Assembly (NCBI RefSeq): GCF_000264905.1
Contig: NW_006763141.1
Span: 552,600-616,599, forward strand
Source: Stereum hirsutum FP-91666 SS1
Lineage: Eukaryota > Basidiomycota > Agaricomycetes > Russulales > Stereaceae
Direction of reading: 5' to 3'
DNA length: 64,000 nt
The stretch's first letter is position 1. Every line of letters begins with the position of its first letter. Under the pieces are notes generated by a model, which was not told where the DNA came from, ran no database searches, and was given only the letters and a program-made list of their open reading frames with translations. The position numbers and the translations under genes are program-made. Shown piece by piece: positions 12,228-24,532 of the stretch.

Positions 12228-14579
12228 TTAGTTCTCCTGCCCATCTCCCGTTGACTGTATCAATTGTGAGGCTCTGTTGTCCCGCGGTAATATCGAGCAT
12301 TCGAATGGAAGAGGCTGACTGGATAGATCCCTTTGTGTGAGGATTCCGCTTGGGTTATAAACGAATTTTAATAAGCTACAGACCTGAGCGCCACATCCAC
12401 AGCATGTTTGCCGGACACTGGAATCTCGTTCCCGTCTTCGTCCTTCTTTTTCTCGACGGTGAGGACAGATAGAAACGAGGAAACGAAAGTGTAAAGAATC
12501 TCGTCCACGAGATGACGACCGGGACAGATCCTTTGGACCAATCAACCACGTTCCCTGGTCTGAACCAGAAATGTGAAGGAAGAATGCTCACCGGCGCCCA
12601 AAGCCAAAAGCGACGGCCATATGAGGGTCATCGTTGTACTCCCCCGAAGGTGTCAGAAAACGCTCGGGTCGAAAAGATTCAGGGTCAGGATATCTGACAG
12701 GATCGTGTAGCATAGCCCTGAGTAGAAAGAATATTGCGAGTGAAGTGAGTGGGGGCGGCACTCGAGTTGGATCGTCCTGATCTTACCATAGGTTAGCGAA
12801 GACGATGGATCCTATTCAATTTTTATGAGGCCCGTATGTTACCGATGGTATAACGCAAAATCTAAACTTAAGTGCTTACCTTTGGGGATGAAGTATCCAT
12901 CGTAGACATCATCGTCTTTGGTAGCGTGCGCAATACCTATGTTTAGAAGCCGGAAAATGAGTTTCAGAAAAGTAGAAGTTGTTCATTGATTTAACATACA
13001 CACCTATCTGTGTCACCAACCTCCACCTAAGGAGCTCCTTACACGTGGCTTCGATATACGGGAGTTTGCCTCGGTCATCAAGACTGGGAAGTCGTTCACG
13101 ACCGACCACAGAGTCGAGTTGTGTTTGAGCACTACGCTGCACCTCCGGGTAAAGCAAAAGAGCCAGGACAAGGTTCGTCAGAGCTACGCCGGTCTGGATG
13201 CGTCGTGCGTTTGATCAGAGAATTGTTCAATACGACGAGAGATTGTCAATCTCACCGTGTCAACGCCAGCTAGAAAGGGCAGCGTCAATGACGAACACTT
13301 TAGCTTATGAACAACGAAGCAATGGGATCTGGAGAATAATATGAACCTCCGTAAAGGGAAGCAGCGACATGCTTAGTATGCTCCTGGTTCTTTTTCGAAG
13401 AGAGTTGCCCGTCTTCCTCCGCCATCATGAAGCTATGGCGACTCAGCGAAGGCTCAGCCGTACCATCCGACTAGATCATCGTACGCAGTGTTCAGATGGT
13501 AACTAGACGGTTCGGGACTCAGAAAAGGGACAGAATACGTACAATGCTCTTTTTGACGAAGTCGAATGGCTCCTCTCTGATTTCTAGTCCTAGGCGCCTG
13601 ACTTCGTCGACGTAACGCATCTTGCCAATCCCAGGTATCCAGGTTGGCAAATGTCTCACTTGGAACAGGAGTTAGCTCACCATGGAAGTCATAAAAGCAC
13701 TGGACGGTACGCACGTATTGGAAAAACGTTTACGATACTTGAAGTTGGAGACATACTATCGATGATAGCTTCCGCGAAGGCCTCTGTCTTTGTAACATAG
13801 ACATCCTTTTCGCCTTTCAGATTATACCCAAAGGCAATTGACATAATCACGCCCGTCATGAAGCTACATTCAGCATCAAAAGTTTGATCAATTCCCAGTG
13901 AGATCATACTTTGAAGTGACGACCTACTATCTCAAATGCCCTTTAAATTCATTAGGTCCGTGCAGCAACGATCTGAGCAACTCATCAACTCTACAGCGTA
14001 TCATTGGGCGATATGGGATGAGGGCACTTGGTCGAAGGTATCGGTCCGCAATGCGTCGTTGGGCTCGATGATCTGGCGACTCTGGTATGAAGGTAGTGTT
14101 CCACTCATAAAGCTGCATCCTATGCATTTGGAGAATGAGGATGTGGTCCGGTGGGACATTGAGATGCGACGAACAGCTGGAGAAGGGGGATCACCGGGCG
14201 GTCAGACCATATCCTTGCTCGTCTATCCAGAAGATCTCTCGCTATGCGGGCGGAGTTGATCACGATGATAGTTTGACCCATCATGCGCAGAGACATGAGA
14301 TCACCTGGATGAGAAGCCGGCGTTCAGTTGCGGGACAAAAAAAAATAACGAGTAATCCGAGAGAGACCTACCGTACTGCTTTCTGAGCCGGCCCAATCGT
14401 TCTCCATGATCGTGACTGGGGAAATCGAGAAGGTTTCCGATAATAGGCAGTTGTCTGGGCCCTGGTGGTGGAAACGCATGCTTACGAGAGGAACGCAAAG
14501 TGAAAAGTTTGAGAAACAGCAGGACAGACAAGGCAGAGGCGGCGATGTCGAGTGCGGCAAGGTACTTGGGAGAAGACAT
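12228..14579 (-). CDS. Cytochrome P450 monooxygenase (13 exons)
   Basis: Exons: complement(join(12228..12330,12384..12530,12592..12717,12787..12811,12880..12936,13004..13193,13256..13269,13347..13470,13543..13658,13715..13863,13928..14119,14175..14304,14372..14579)), 526 residues. A class II, ER-anchored haem monooxygenase that needs a P450 reductase; substrate unknown. Seen: an N-terminal hydrophobic anchor, Pro-rich hinge (PPPGPRQLP), I-helix AGVDT at 307-311 (encoded by a 14-base exon), ExxR (364-367, KELLRW), PERF, and haem loop [11 protein letters not shown] with the iron-ligand Cys446. All 13 exons close in frame. A TTG- or ATG-type start about 13 codons upstream (14618) is possible, but the ATG at 14579 fits the usual P450 N-terminus better. 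It is only distantly related to the tandem P450 pair at 25-31 kb. Confidence 0.93.
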
Positions 14580-16272
14580 AGGCGAAAGAACAAAGTAACC
14601 AGCACACCAGACAGACAATGCACGCTTATGAGAACTTGGTGGAGCTATATGTTCTTCTATCGGCTTGATGATTGGTAAAGGAGCTCATGGTTGAAACACA
14701 TGAACTATCCATGAGCGTCCCGGACGGCAACATGACCAGATAAGAAGAGCGAGCCAGTACTGTGATACCCTGGTATGCCCTTAGTTTGAAGGAGCTACGA
14801 GCTTCAGCGAAACTAATTGACGCCAGCTCGTCAGATGCTCCGCGGATAACGACGTCTGACGAGTTATTCTTCGGGACAAAGTACTCCTGCCTGCATCACG
14901 ACACCAGCTGGTATCTGTTTGGGTTTGCAGCTATCAATACGACAAGGTCTTCTGCCCTCCCACTCCTGAAAACACTGAGCGTTCAGTGGGAGCAGGCACG
15001 TCCATTCAGAATTCTGGACGGGCACCTGTGAAAGCTCAGAAGTTCGTTAGAGGGCAAGGTGATGTGGCACCCGCGTGCGTGTAGTCGATACGCCATGGCA
15101 TTGGGGGCAAGCGCCGGGAAGACTTGAGAAGAGTGAAGGAAGATGCACTAGATGGTCGAGGAATTAGACGTGGAAAGGCCAGGATCGGTGGTGGGGGCGT
15201 CGGAGCGGAGAGTCAAGGCGTCGTTGGTGACATTCATCATGCCGAGTCGTCGTAGTGAACAAGTGATGGCTGACGGAAGGAGATCTAAGCACGAGATTCA
15301 AGCGGAAGAAAATCCTGACGGAGGTAAATCTGTGCAGTAACTTGAAGCGGTAAAGGAGGTACTTTAGGGCAGAAGGAGGTTCAACAAAGTCGGAAGTAAA
15401 TTTTCACAGCCGGCGGTCTGGTATGTAGTTGTCACGTACTACTTACAGTGAGGGAGTCCTAGTGTGCGTCGCTGGCTCATATTGCGTCCTCAGCAGGAGG
15501 AACTTGGAATGAGCGAAGGGAGAGGAGTTTGGGTGTTGGGTGCGTTCCGAACGACCAACTCACGCCACAATTGTTGTGTAAAAATTGTCAGAAAACAGTC
15601 TCACGGTGCCACACCTTGTCAAACAAAGTATCGCATCCCAGCTGAACACGCCTCACTGACATCCACCATGCGCATCACAAGATCAGGTCTAGTAAAGTTG
15701 CCAATCGGCTCATATTTTCTAGTCGTATATATTCTGTCAAGTCGTATCAACATTCTATGTGAAATGTGAGTTTAGTAGGGTACGAGTATATCTCTGTAAC
15801 CATCAGGGAGAAAGCGAGTAGAGATGAGGGAGGCAGAGATACACAGTACGTGCGAGAGGAGGAGAGACGATATGTGGCTACAGTTATTCCGAGATCCGAG
15901 AGCTAACCAAACAGATACTAATGGGAACATCGATAGCACAAACACAACAAAGACGAGGTTCAACCAAGCGCAAAGGATGCCGACGCGAAGGGGTATGCCG
16001 CTATAAATTGCGGATTGGTGGCGCGGTGGGGGGTAAAAAGGGTTGCTAAAACTACAGTGGGGAATGTCAAGCCAGTCAAATTTGTGGTGAGATGAAGCGT
16101 TGATTAACCAGCGACGGGTGGAATCGAAGGATATCGCTTTTGTGGTGATCGGGAAAGTATAATGAACAATAAAAAGGAGAGACAAATCCGCCCAAAGATA
16201 AGGTTGAAAAAGAAAATTAAAGGAGTGGGAAGAATAGTTCAGACGGAGAATGAAAAGAAAAAAAAACGGATC
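14580..16272. other. Spacer between P450 and first pheromone receptor, no gene seen
   Basis: No frame of convincing coding character on either strand. It was read on both strands for a short frame ending in Cys-aliphatic-aliphatic-X, as expected for a mating pheromone precursor, and none was found. Confidence 0.5.
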
Positions 16273-18043
16273 TTAGATCGTATGCGTTGACAACGGACGC
16301 GATTCTCTTGTCGACCTCGTCGGCAGTCTAGAGGAGTCGAACGCAGCCTGTGGCCTCTGCGGGAGCTCCTTCTCGTACTCGTCCCTCAAGTGCTCAAGGT
16401 GCGACATCGAGGACGATGCCGTCGTATCTGTTGGCGACCATGGCTTCTGATCCCCCTTCTCAGGGTCAACATCCCCACGACGGCCCGTGACAGCCATGCC
16501 GAAGTTCGATGAATTCCCAGAGGTGTCGATGTTGAGGTCCCCAGTGCCGAGGTCGAAGCTGCTGTCGAGGGTCTCGCCGAGTGGGTCGTTTTTCCTCTGA
16601 GCGCTCTTGGGTAGGGGGTAGCTGGTCTTGAGGAAAGCGGGGAGTACGGATTTCTTGCCACCGGACAAATGATCGTCCCTGGACTTCGAAAAACTGTAAT
16701 TGCTGCAAGAATGGAGACGCAGATCAGTACACATGCTGCGCAAACGCCCGAACACGAGGATGTGATATGTGATGTGCATTCTACGTTCTGGAATGTGACG
16801 TACCCAGAAGAAGACCCTGTAGACGACATCGAAGCGGTGGAGTACCCGAGCCTGCTCGCGACGGAAGTGTAGACCAAGCGGTAGTGTTTTCTCGCCTCAT
16901 CCGCGAACCCGAAGAACGAGAAGAACACGAACGCGGCCAGGACGAGGAACCACCGGTATATCTCGAAGTTCATCACGCTGAGGGAGTCGGACCTCCACAG
17001 TACGGCGGGAATGAGTACGACGCGGCCGAAATCAGAGTGCGTGTCCGCCCAGGAGATCCAGGGGAAGACTCCGTCCTGGATGTTGACTGCGAGGGCCCAG
17101 GCGGCAAATGGAAGAGTGAGTATCTCGATGCCGCCGAGACACATCAGGCGAATGTAACGAGAGCTGTTCAGGTTGTGGCTGGCCTGAATAAGACTCTTGA
17201 AGTTCCGGCGATGCCTATAGAGCAGCAGGACCGTCTTGGCTGAAAACAATACCGATGTCAGAACAAGCCTAACTTGAGCGAGAGAAAACACGCACCGGAG
17301 TAAGTAATGGAGATCATTCCGATGACAACCGGCCAAGTGAAGATAAGGGCAATCGCGACAGGGGTCACGTAGGGGGCCGGCCAGCAGCCGACGTCCTCGA
17401 CGATGTTGAAGCGGTGACCCTCGACGATAACGTCTGTACCAACAATCAGCGACGTGTCCACATCACGCTCGAGCAGCACATCTTGAAAACTTACACATGA
17501 CCTGCTGAATGAGCGGTATACCAAGACCTATCGCGAGATCAATAATGATCGCCCTGCGCTTGTCCTCCGCCGTGTTCACCACGCTCTTGGCCGACGCGAT
17601 CTTGTAAAGACGCCTGTTGATGCAAAGGGACGACAAAACGATACCGACATTCGAACCGATGATGATGCGGGAGGCTTATCGACCCGCGCAAAGCTCGTTA
17701 GCCGATGGAGAAAAGTCGCCATCAGGGCGTCGGGAAAAAGGACGTACAGATATCACACCATACTGGCGCCGAGTTCAACGCGTTCCCATCCCAAACGATG
17801 GAGTTGATGAACATGTTGAGGACCGGAACTCCCGTCCAAAACATGTACAGGAGGGTGCCCGTGTTCCAAGCTACAAAACGCGTCCGTCCGTGTCAAAATT
17901 GATGGCGCGTCGATAATGTCCAAAAAATGCTCACCTTCCAGGTGCCAGTAAGCGGGCACTGCGCACATGACGAACGCGATAAAAGAAAAGGCAGAGAAAA
18001 CATGGTTCGGAGGCTCAAACGGTGCGAGGGTTGAAGATGACAT
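16273..18043 (-). CDS. STE3-like mating pheromone receptor 1 (GPCR)
   Basis: Exons: complement(join(16273..16702,16804..17239,17296..17433,17495..17674,17748..17870,17935..18043)), 471 residues. A class D (fungal STE3) G-protein-coupled receptor that binds lipopeptide pheromone at the plasma membrane and signals through a G protein to the MAPK cascade. Family marks: seven hydrophobic segments; W..LEAWNTGTLLYMFW and NSIVWDGNA in helices 1-2; VWCDISSRIIIGSNVG entering helix 3; CINRRLY after it; EGHRFNIVEDVGCWPAPY in the second outer loop; and WPVVIGMISITYS in helix 5. Ser/Thr-rich cytoplasmic tail of about 160 residues. Exon 6 could start at 16702 or 16693 (both in frame, three residues different). 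Second receptor of the same family lies 2 kb upstream on the same strand. Confidence 0.95.
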
Positions 18044-20014
18044 CCTGGATAGGCTGTGCGGTGCGGTGTGATTGGTGTCGGGTTGTGGAGTTGTGTGTTG
18101 ATGTCGAGTTGACGCTCTCAAGTGCCAGCTAAGGAGATTGCGTCGAGCGGGATGATCTGTCGCGCGCGTGGGGGCGGGACAGATAGCCTCGCAGCGGGTC
18201 GAAAGGGGGCAGACTCGCGGGAAGGCAGTGAAGAAGGAAGAAAAAACCAAGAGGCATGCAGCGGAGCGCCAGTCTTATGAGCGAAATCGCGCAGAGATTG
18301 TGCCTTCTGCACGAAAGCGTCCAACTCCCTTGTATTTTGTCAAAGTTCGAAGGTTCTCGGCTATTCAAATGTCGAGTCCGTACTTTTCTCATGGACCGGC
18401 ACTTCATAGGGTGCCCTAGCTTCGGTTGCGTAAGAGGGGTCGTCAAGAAGTCTCTTTGAAGCTACTCAAACGAGCCGAGGAACTCGACCCAGTTTGGGAC
18501 ACACCTTGGAAATTGCCCTATTGGGCCGTTCGGGATCACGTCAGAATATGAAATTCCAGCGGTAAATGCATCCGGAAGTGCGAATTCTCGCAAAAAGCGG
18601 TGGGATTTTTGCCCATGTATAGGATACACGGACCGAGGACAGGGCCTGCAAAAATAGGGTAGACGCGTGACGGCCTTTGCACGTTGCGAGTAAGTAATGG
18701 ACACGGCGCCGGAAGGCCGATGGGGTAAACATCGTGATGGAAGTCAAAGGGGGTGACATACAGAAGTCTAAAAGATGGTTCAAAGCGACTATCCAAGGCA
18801 AGACAAACATCACGAGAAACTGAGAGTGGGTAGGGAGGACATAACATAGAGAACTCACCATACCCAATAGTACACTCCGGCGCGAAAACCTGAGATAGTC
18901 TGAGGCCCATGTGGACAAGGTACATTCGAAGAAGAACGTGGAACGCCAGTCTGAGAAAAGCGTAGAATCGTAGGGTCGGCTACCAAGAGTCGACGGAAGA
19001 TAGACGGCAAATGCTCGTTGCAAAAGGGCTGGGTATAGAATGTAGAGGACATTGTTCCAGGATTGGGAGAAACGCGCGATGATTACTTTGCTCACTTCGC
19101 GCAGATAAGCGCGAGGGTCTCGCAAAGTAAGCATCCGAGTCGTCAGGCCCATCCGTTGCATGGAGCGTGCCCTTTCATCCCATCTGAGTAACAACTTGAA
19201 GTAGTTTGGGAGCGCACCTAAAAGCGTTCCAATTGGAGTGGGAGTATGGCGTTTCGGGATTCGTGGGCGTTGTGGTCATGTATGTGTACATTGTCGCTGT
19301 GAAATGTTGCGGAGCGGTGCGTCGCTATGCACTCGAATGGCGGCGAGAATGACGAGGACATGAAGATGGGAGAGAGCAAAGAGGGACGAAGCAAGGATGT
19401 CGACGTTGCCACTGTAATTATATGGCTGTTCGTACCGGGCAGTCGCCGAGCTTGCTTTATTGTCTTGCACTTCCCTTCTTCCCACGTGTTTCGTCCTCCC
19501 GTTGCGAAAAACAATAAGGAAGCGCATGCCACGAGGCACTCAGTGAGCGGCGTGGTGGAGACCAAGTTGACCGACCTCGTCGTACAAAGAAAAAATTGCT
19601 CGCTCTAGGAACATTATAATTCTGATTTGTTTCTTATTATGGGCAGTAAAAGCGAAAACGATCTATACGGGGTGCTAGCTACATAGATACACGGTTTGGA
19701 GAGTGGGCTGGAAGTTGGGTCAGATATTTAAGACAGAGAAGAGACAGAGCGATCTGACGATAGCGAGAAGATAATACAGCGGGGTAGATATGTGCGTACG
19801 AAACAGCATCCAATGTACGATGTGACGAAGGTCGAAGGTATATGGTCGTTGCAAAAAGCGAGAGGACATTCAAGAACACCACCATTAAACCGGAGAGAAG
19901 TCCTAGTATACCAGTGCAGTCGTAAACTGGAATCGCGATCAAGGAAAGGAAACGGCGCGTTTCAAACGGCCAAGAAGTTCAACGATGAGAGCGTCTAGCA
20001 CCAGTGCACCATAC
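18044..20014. other. Spacer between the two pheromone receptors
   Basis: This is where a B mating-type locus usually carries small pheromone precursor genes. No ATG-started small frame ending in a convincing CaaX box was found on either strand. Minus-strand 18536-19194 is unusually open in all three frames, with good splice signals (donors near 18861 and 18760, acceptors near 18812 and 18646), and may hold part of an unrecognised gene. Minus-strand open frames at 19218-19565 and 19679-19942 have no recognisable family. Confidence 0.5.
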
Positions 20015-22100
20015 CTACGAATCCGAAGTCTCCTTGACCACAGTCATATAAATGACCTCTCCCTCCGAGCTCTGTCCGTGACTGTGGCCCTTATTACCTA
20101 CCGTCAGCGGCGACCTTGCTCTCTGAATACCCTTCTTGATCGAAGTCGCTGACCCCACCCTCCTCAAATCCTGCACCTCTTTCATCGGTCTAATAGGAAC
20201 GTTCATGACGCTCGGTCCAATATTACTAAACGGCGCGTCGCTCTCATGCTGCAAATAAGCATACGAGTCGAGGAACTCTGTGACGGAGGTTCCTGCGGGG
20301 CTTGGTGCTCTGCGTGCATGATCTTCTTCGAAGTCAGAGGTGATGATGACTGGGGTAGCTGCGGAGTAAGGGTGTGAGAGCGATGGTGAAGGAGGTTGTT
20401 CGTGTTGGAATGGAGAAGTAGCAGAGGAAGGTGATGGGATTTGACGGGGTGGCTCGGGCCATGCGACTGTTGAGATAATGGAGGTGGCGGGCGAAGCTCC
20501 TTCGGGTACATCAGTCAGATGTGAGGGCGGGATCAAGAGCGAAGGGTAGTCTACGCCGATGGCATTGCATAATGATTCGTTGTGACCGAACGGGGATGGA
20601 GAGTGGGTGAGGTTCGTAGGTGGGGGAGAAGGCAGTCTGAGTTGCTTTGCGGTGTTCGTTTCGAGGTAGTGCAGTGTAGACTCTGTGAAGGACGCTTCGA
20701 GTTCTGGAGATACAGGGGAACTGGGGCTAGTCTGTCCGGTGCGGTGAGGGTCGGAAGGAGGGAGGACAGAGTCTGCGGTGGAGATGTACGAAACCGGTTT
20801 CTTCTTGATTGTGGATGCGGTTGTGAGAGAAGCGAAGGAGGATTTAGTATTGAGGTCGCTGTCCCAGCCGGAGCGAAGTAGGTGTATGGGGGTCGTGGGC
20901 TCGCCGTAAGATGCGTTTCCGAATTTGGAGCTAAGAAAAGCATCGGTGCTCAGTGATAGGTTGCGGAGTGAGGATGAACATGGGAACGTACTGTATGGGT
21001 AGAATGTTTCTCCCGACGAATCGCCGAGAGAACCAATTGATGATTCCCTTATAGCCCTTCCTAGTCTCCTCCCCAAGTGCTGAGAGCATACACATGGCCA
21101 ACGACAATATAGGTATCGCCCACCATACTAGTTCGATTTCCACTAAGCTTATAGGGTCAAGATTTGGGACATCGATCTCAGACGCATGAGCGCGGACTTG
21201 AGAAATTGGGGGAATAGTGTCAAGGCTGGTCTGGGTCGTCTGAGTGATGATGTAGAGGTAGATCGTAGTGATATAGATCATGCCGAGTGAGATGAAGACG
21301 GTGCGGCGAATGAAAAGGGATGCCGTCATTAGGGGAGCAGAAGGGAGGAGGGGTGTGCGATTGCGCTGGTTGCGATAGATGTTCCATGATGCAGACACTG
21401 TATAACGGGGCGAAGGAAGGTCAGGTACTGTGGCTTTGACAGACAGCATTGGCATTCTACTTACAACAGTAGATTATTGCAATGAGAGATAGCAAGAAAG
21501 GAGGTACTCGTATGAGTAGCAATGCAAGCAATGAGTTATAAATGGCAGCGCGGCATCCAAAATCCTGGACTATGATGAACCGACGGTCCTGTACAAGCGG
21601 ATCTATGGGATCAATTCACAGTCAGCGCCCATCTTACCATCACGGTTCTATCACATTGAGCACAGAACAAGCACGTACGCAACGCCATGTACACGATGGG
21701 GAGAGCGATACAAATAAGCGCTTCAAAAATAGTGTGTCGAGTTTTCGATATCGTCGTTTGCTTGGACGAGGCGAAGTCGAGTCGCCGTGCGATACACAAA
21801 AACGCGCCGGGAACGGCGACCATTCCACCCAGAATAACTTTGGTGACTGCGAGGGAAACAATGAGCGAGGTAATTATACTTTAGAATGTGCAGAGACCGA
21901 CCGATGTCGCACCAGACTGGAACGTGTATGTCGACGTTTCCCGCCCATAGGATGGAATTGGTTCCGTGAATGATATTACAGATGATAAGCCAGGAAAAGA
22001 TTGATATGGCGGGGATAGACGTCGACTTGAGCTGTCCCGGGAGAACGAGCATGAAGAGCAGCACAGGGAGGAAAGACAACACAGGCAGCTCAGCGCGCAT
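20015..22100 (-). CDS. STE3-like mating pheromone receptor 2 (GPCR)
   Basis: Exons: complement(join(20015..20930,20992..21397,21465..21602,21679..21846,21902..22100)), 608 residues. Same family and role as receptor 1, but clearly diverged. Seen: PVLSFLPVLLFMLVLPG in helix 1, NIIHGTNSILWAGNVDIHVPVWCDI in the helix 2-3 region (a near-textbook STE3 block), GGMVAVPGAFLCIARRL in helix 3, VQDFGCRAAIY in the outer loop and RVPPFLLSLIAIIYC in helix 5. The cytoplasmic tail is very long (about 320 residues), Ser/Pro-rich and probably phosphorylated. The ATG at 22100 gives a normal STE3 N-terminus; an upstream start at 22172 would add 24 residues. Five exons against six in receptor 1, with several shared intron positions. 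Confidence 0.95.
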
Positions 22101-22856
22101 AGTGGATAGCCAAGATTCCTGAGGAGGAAGATAGGTTGCTAAGAGCAGGAGGGCGTAAGCGTCAGCAAGCAAAATGAGCGCGTTGCAATAAGAGCAAGAA
22201 AAAAAGAAGACGCGTAGCCAGCGCGAGAATATAAGAGGATATGACCGTTAAGAGGGAAGGACGACTGGGGGTGTGTGCGTCGAAGCCGGGTAAGATGGTG
22301 AGCGAGAAACGCGAGTAACCATATTAGACACAAAGTCAAGGTCAGAATCGTCTCGTTAGCGACCCTGTGAAGTGAGAAGGGGTTCCAGAGTATAGGCGCG
22401 GCACGGGTGCAGGCAAAGGACCGTCCCGAAATGGCTGAGAGATGGCTGAATTGGGTAAGTACAAAGACTTTTGCAGGCCGCATGTCGGAGCGAATTCCCA
22501 GAAGACGTTAGCCTAGAGTCTCAGATTTCCACTGCATAACGTATAACGCAAGACATATCTTTCTATGACGTTCGCTAGATCCCGAGGCATAGCATAGCTC
22601 GAGCGAGTCTGGCTCTGTGGCGGTTCTTCGAGAGCGCTTTGAAGGGCAAAGTCGAGGAGGAAGGGTGCGCCTCGTTGGAGGCCGAAAATAGACCCTCCAC
22701 CACGTGCCTTACACGTGGCTCATCGACGCGTCTCGCTTCCGCGCGTTCTTCGTCGTCATCGTTTCTGCTCGCGCGACCACCGACTGTACTCAGACTGAGG
22801 CGAAGGGTCTTCCTCCATGAACACCGTCATTCATCATCTGTAGCTCGCCGTCGACG
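22101..22856. other. Divergent spacer (receptor 2 / membrane protein)
   Basis: Promoter space for receptor 2 (minus) and the plus-strand gene at 22857. The open frame 22639-22860 (plus) is Ser/Arg-rich and overlaps the next start by four bases; it may be a leader frame or chance. No pheromone-like frame found. Confidence 0.5.
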
Positions 22857-24532
22857 ATGAGCTTGACCAAACGGACGCCTACAAAAGCCTCAGCCGGAAT
22901 CCTCAAGGGTGAAAGTCGCGACGCATCGGCCTCACTTACTGGCAGCACTCAACATTTTCCCTCCAAACTGCAATGTACAGGCGAAGCAGACTCCACGCCG
23001 CCACACCTTGACTCGTTTTCATCCATTGGCGAGGATCCTTCTAGTGAGATGAGTGGCGACGAGAGCGACAGCCCGCCACAGGAGCGCCCGGTGTCGAGGA
23101 CGAGGCGAAGGAGTTCGAGCAGTATTAGGGCGGAAGCGGTCTTACCCAACTCATCACCTCCAGTCGCACACGGCACGAAGTCGTCGTGGACCGACTTGGA
23201 CCTATCTGTTGTCGTCGCATTAGCAGCACCCATTGGAAACTGGCTCACGGGCAACGACCATCTGAAGAACTTGTTTCTCATCCTTCTCCTCATCATCTAC
23301 CTCCACCAACTCATTCAAGGTTGGCTTCCTTCATCTATTCTTAGGACATCATCATAACTCTTATTTTTATATAACCAGTGCCATGGGAGCTTTACCACTC
23401 TGCTCGGGCACGTCGTCCTCACCCGTCCACACTTCCCTATAGCCCTTCCAACGCAGCAATTGACCGTCAAGTGCGCCTCGCGGCCACCGAACTCTATCGG
23501 CACGAGCTCATATATCTTGCCTTCTCCATCGTGTCCCCATTTCTCGGAGCTGCTCTTCTTCGCTACGTTCTTACAACCCTCAGCGGCGCCGGTACGTTAT
23601 CGTGGTTCAGTACGACCCTATACGTCCTCGCCACCGGTGTTCGGCCCTGGTCACACTTCCTTGCTCGCCTTCGTGAGCGTACCGACTCACTGCATGACGC
23701 AATACACTACCCTTCACCTGCCACGCAACTAGTCGCCGACACCAAGCTCGATTCACTCGTCTCACATATGGAGCATCTTGAAGAAGAGTTGGCTACTCTC
23801 AAGGAGTCTATGGCCGCACGCGACAAAGTCGAGGAGGCGTACGACGATCTCAATACCGCACTAGACGATGTAGAGCGTACCGTTCGCCGACAGGATCGAA
23901 AAATCGAATCCTCTCGCAACTCGCAAGAGGCTCGGCTCAGCGCCTTGGAAAAGACTGTTTCGAGGGTCTCACACACCAAACGAGCCGACAGGATGAGCCA
24001 CACAGTGCCAGCCGCACAATATGCACCCTTCCCGGACAAAGCTGGATCTTCGTCCCTCCTGTCATTCCTCCTCCGTCTCACGTATATCTGCTGGTCCATC
24101 ATAACCCTCAACTTCGCTACCGTTCCGGTCGCGTTACACTCTCCCTCCGTGAAGACCACCAAAACCCCATCCGTCTCCCCACCCAACCCGAAGTCACCCG
24201 TTCACCGTATCAATTCTCTCCAAACACTCGAGACCATCCAGGAGGATGCGTCAGAAGGTCTCCTCGGCGAGACGTTCTCCGAAACCGATTACGATGAGGA
24301 TCCAAAGTTCGTGGACCAGCTAGTCACATCCCCTACGCCCCTCGCGGAAGACGATGAACCTGGTATCCAGGCGCATGTACAGACTCGTGGGCGGAAGAAG
24401 AAGCCGGCCAAACCCACGCCACAGAGGGCCTTCGTGGAGGTTGTGCAGGATGTGGTGACCTTGCCGTATCATGTCGCGGTGAGGGTCCTGACGGCCGTTG
24501 TGCCGCCTGTGCAGCGATTGTTCGGTACTTAA
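22857..24532 (+). CDS. Membrane and coiled-coil protein of unknown function
   Basis: Exons: join(22857..23319,23379..24532), 538 residues; the donor is an unusual GTTGGC but frame and acceptor fit. The first 115 residues are Ser-rich and disordered. Two hydrophobic segments follow near 120-150 (VVVALAAPIGNWL, LFLILLLIIYL), then a longer membrane region near 200-245. A clear coiled coil runs from about 275 to 350 (heptads such as LVSHMEHLEEELATLKESM). A third hydrophobic segment and an acidic region follow, then a basic RGRKKKPAKP patch and a hydrophobic end. It looks like a conserved basidiomycete membrane protein; no named family is recognised and no function is claimed. It starts 756 bases from receptor 2 on the opposite strand. 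Confidence 0.8.

Noticed and set aside
18118..18324. Frame reading MDAFVQKAQSL, resembling a pheromone precursor start
   Set aside because: The first codon is TTG, not ATG, and the frame does not end in a CaaX box.
19276..19539. Frame ending CTHT-stop between the receptors
   Set aside because: His in the aliphatic position and no pheromone-like processing site; not a credible prenylation end.
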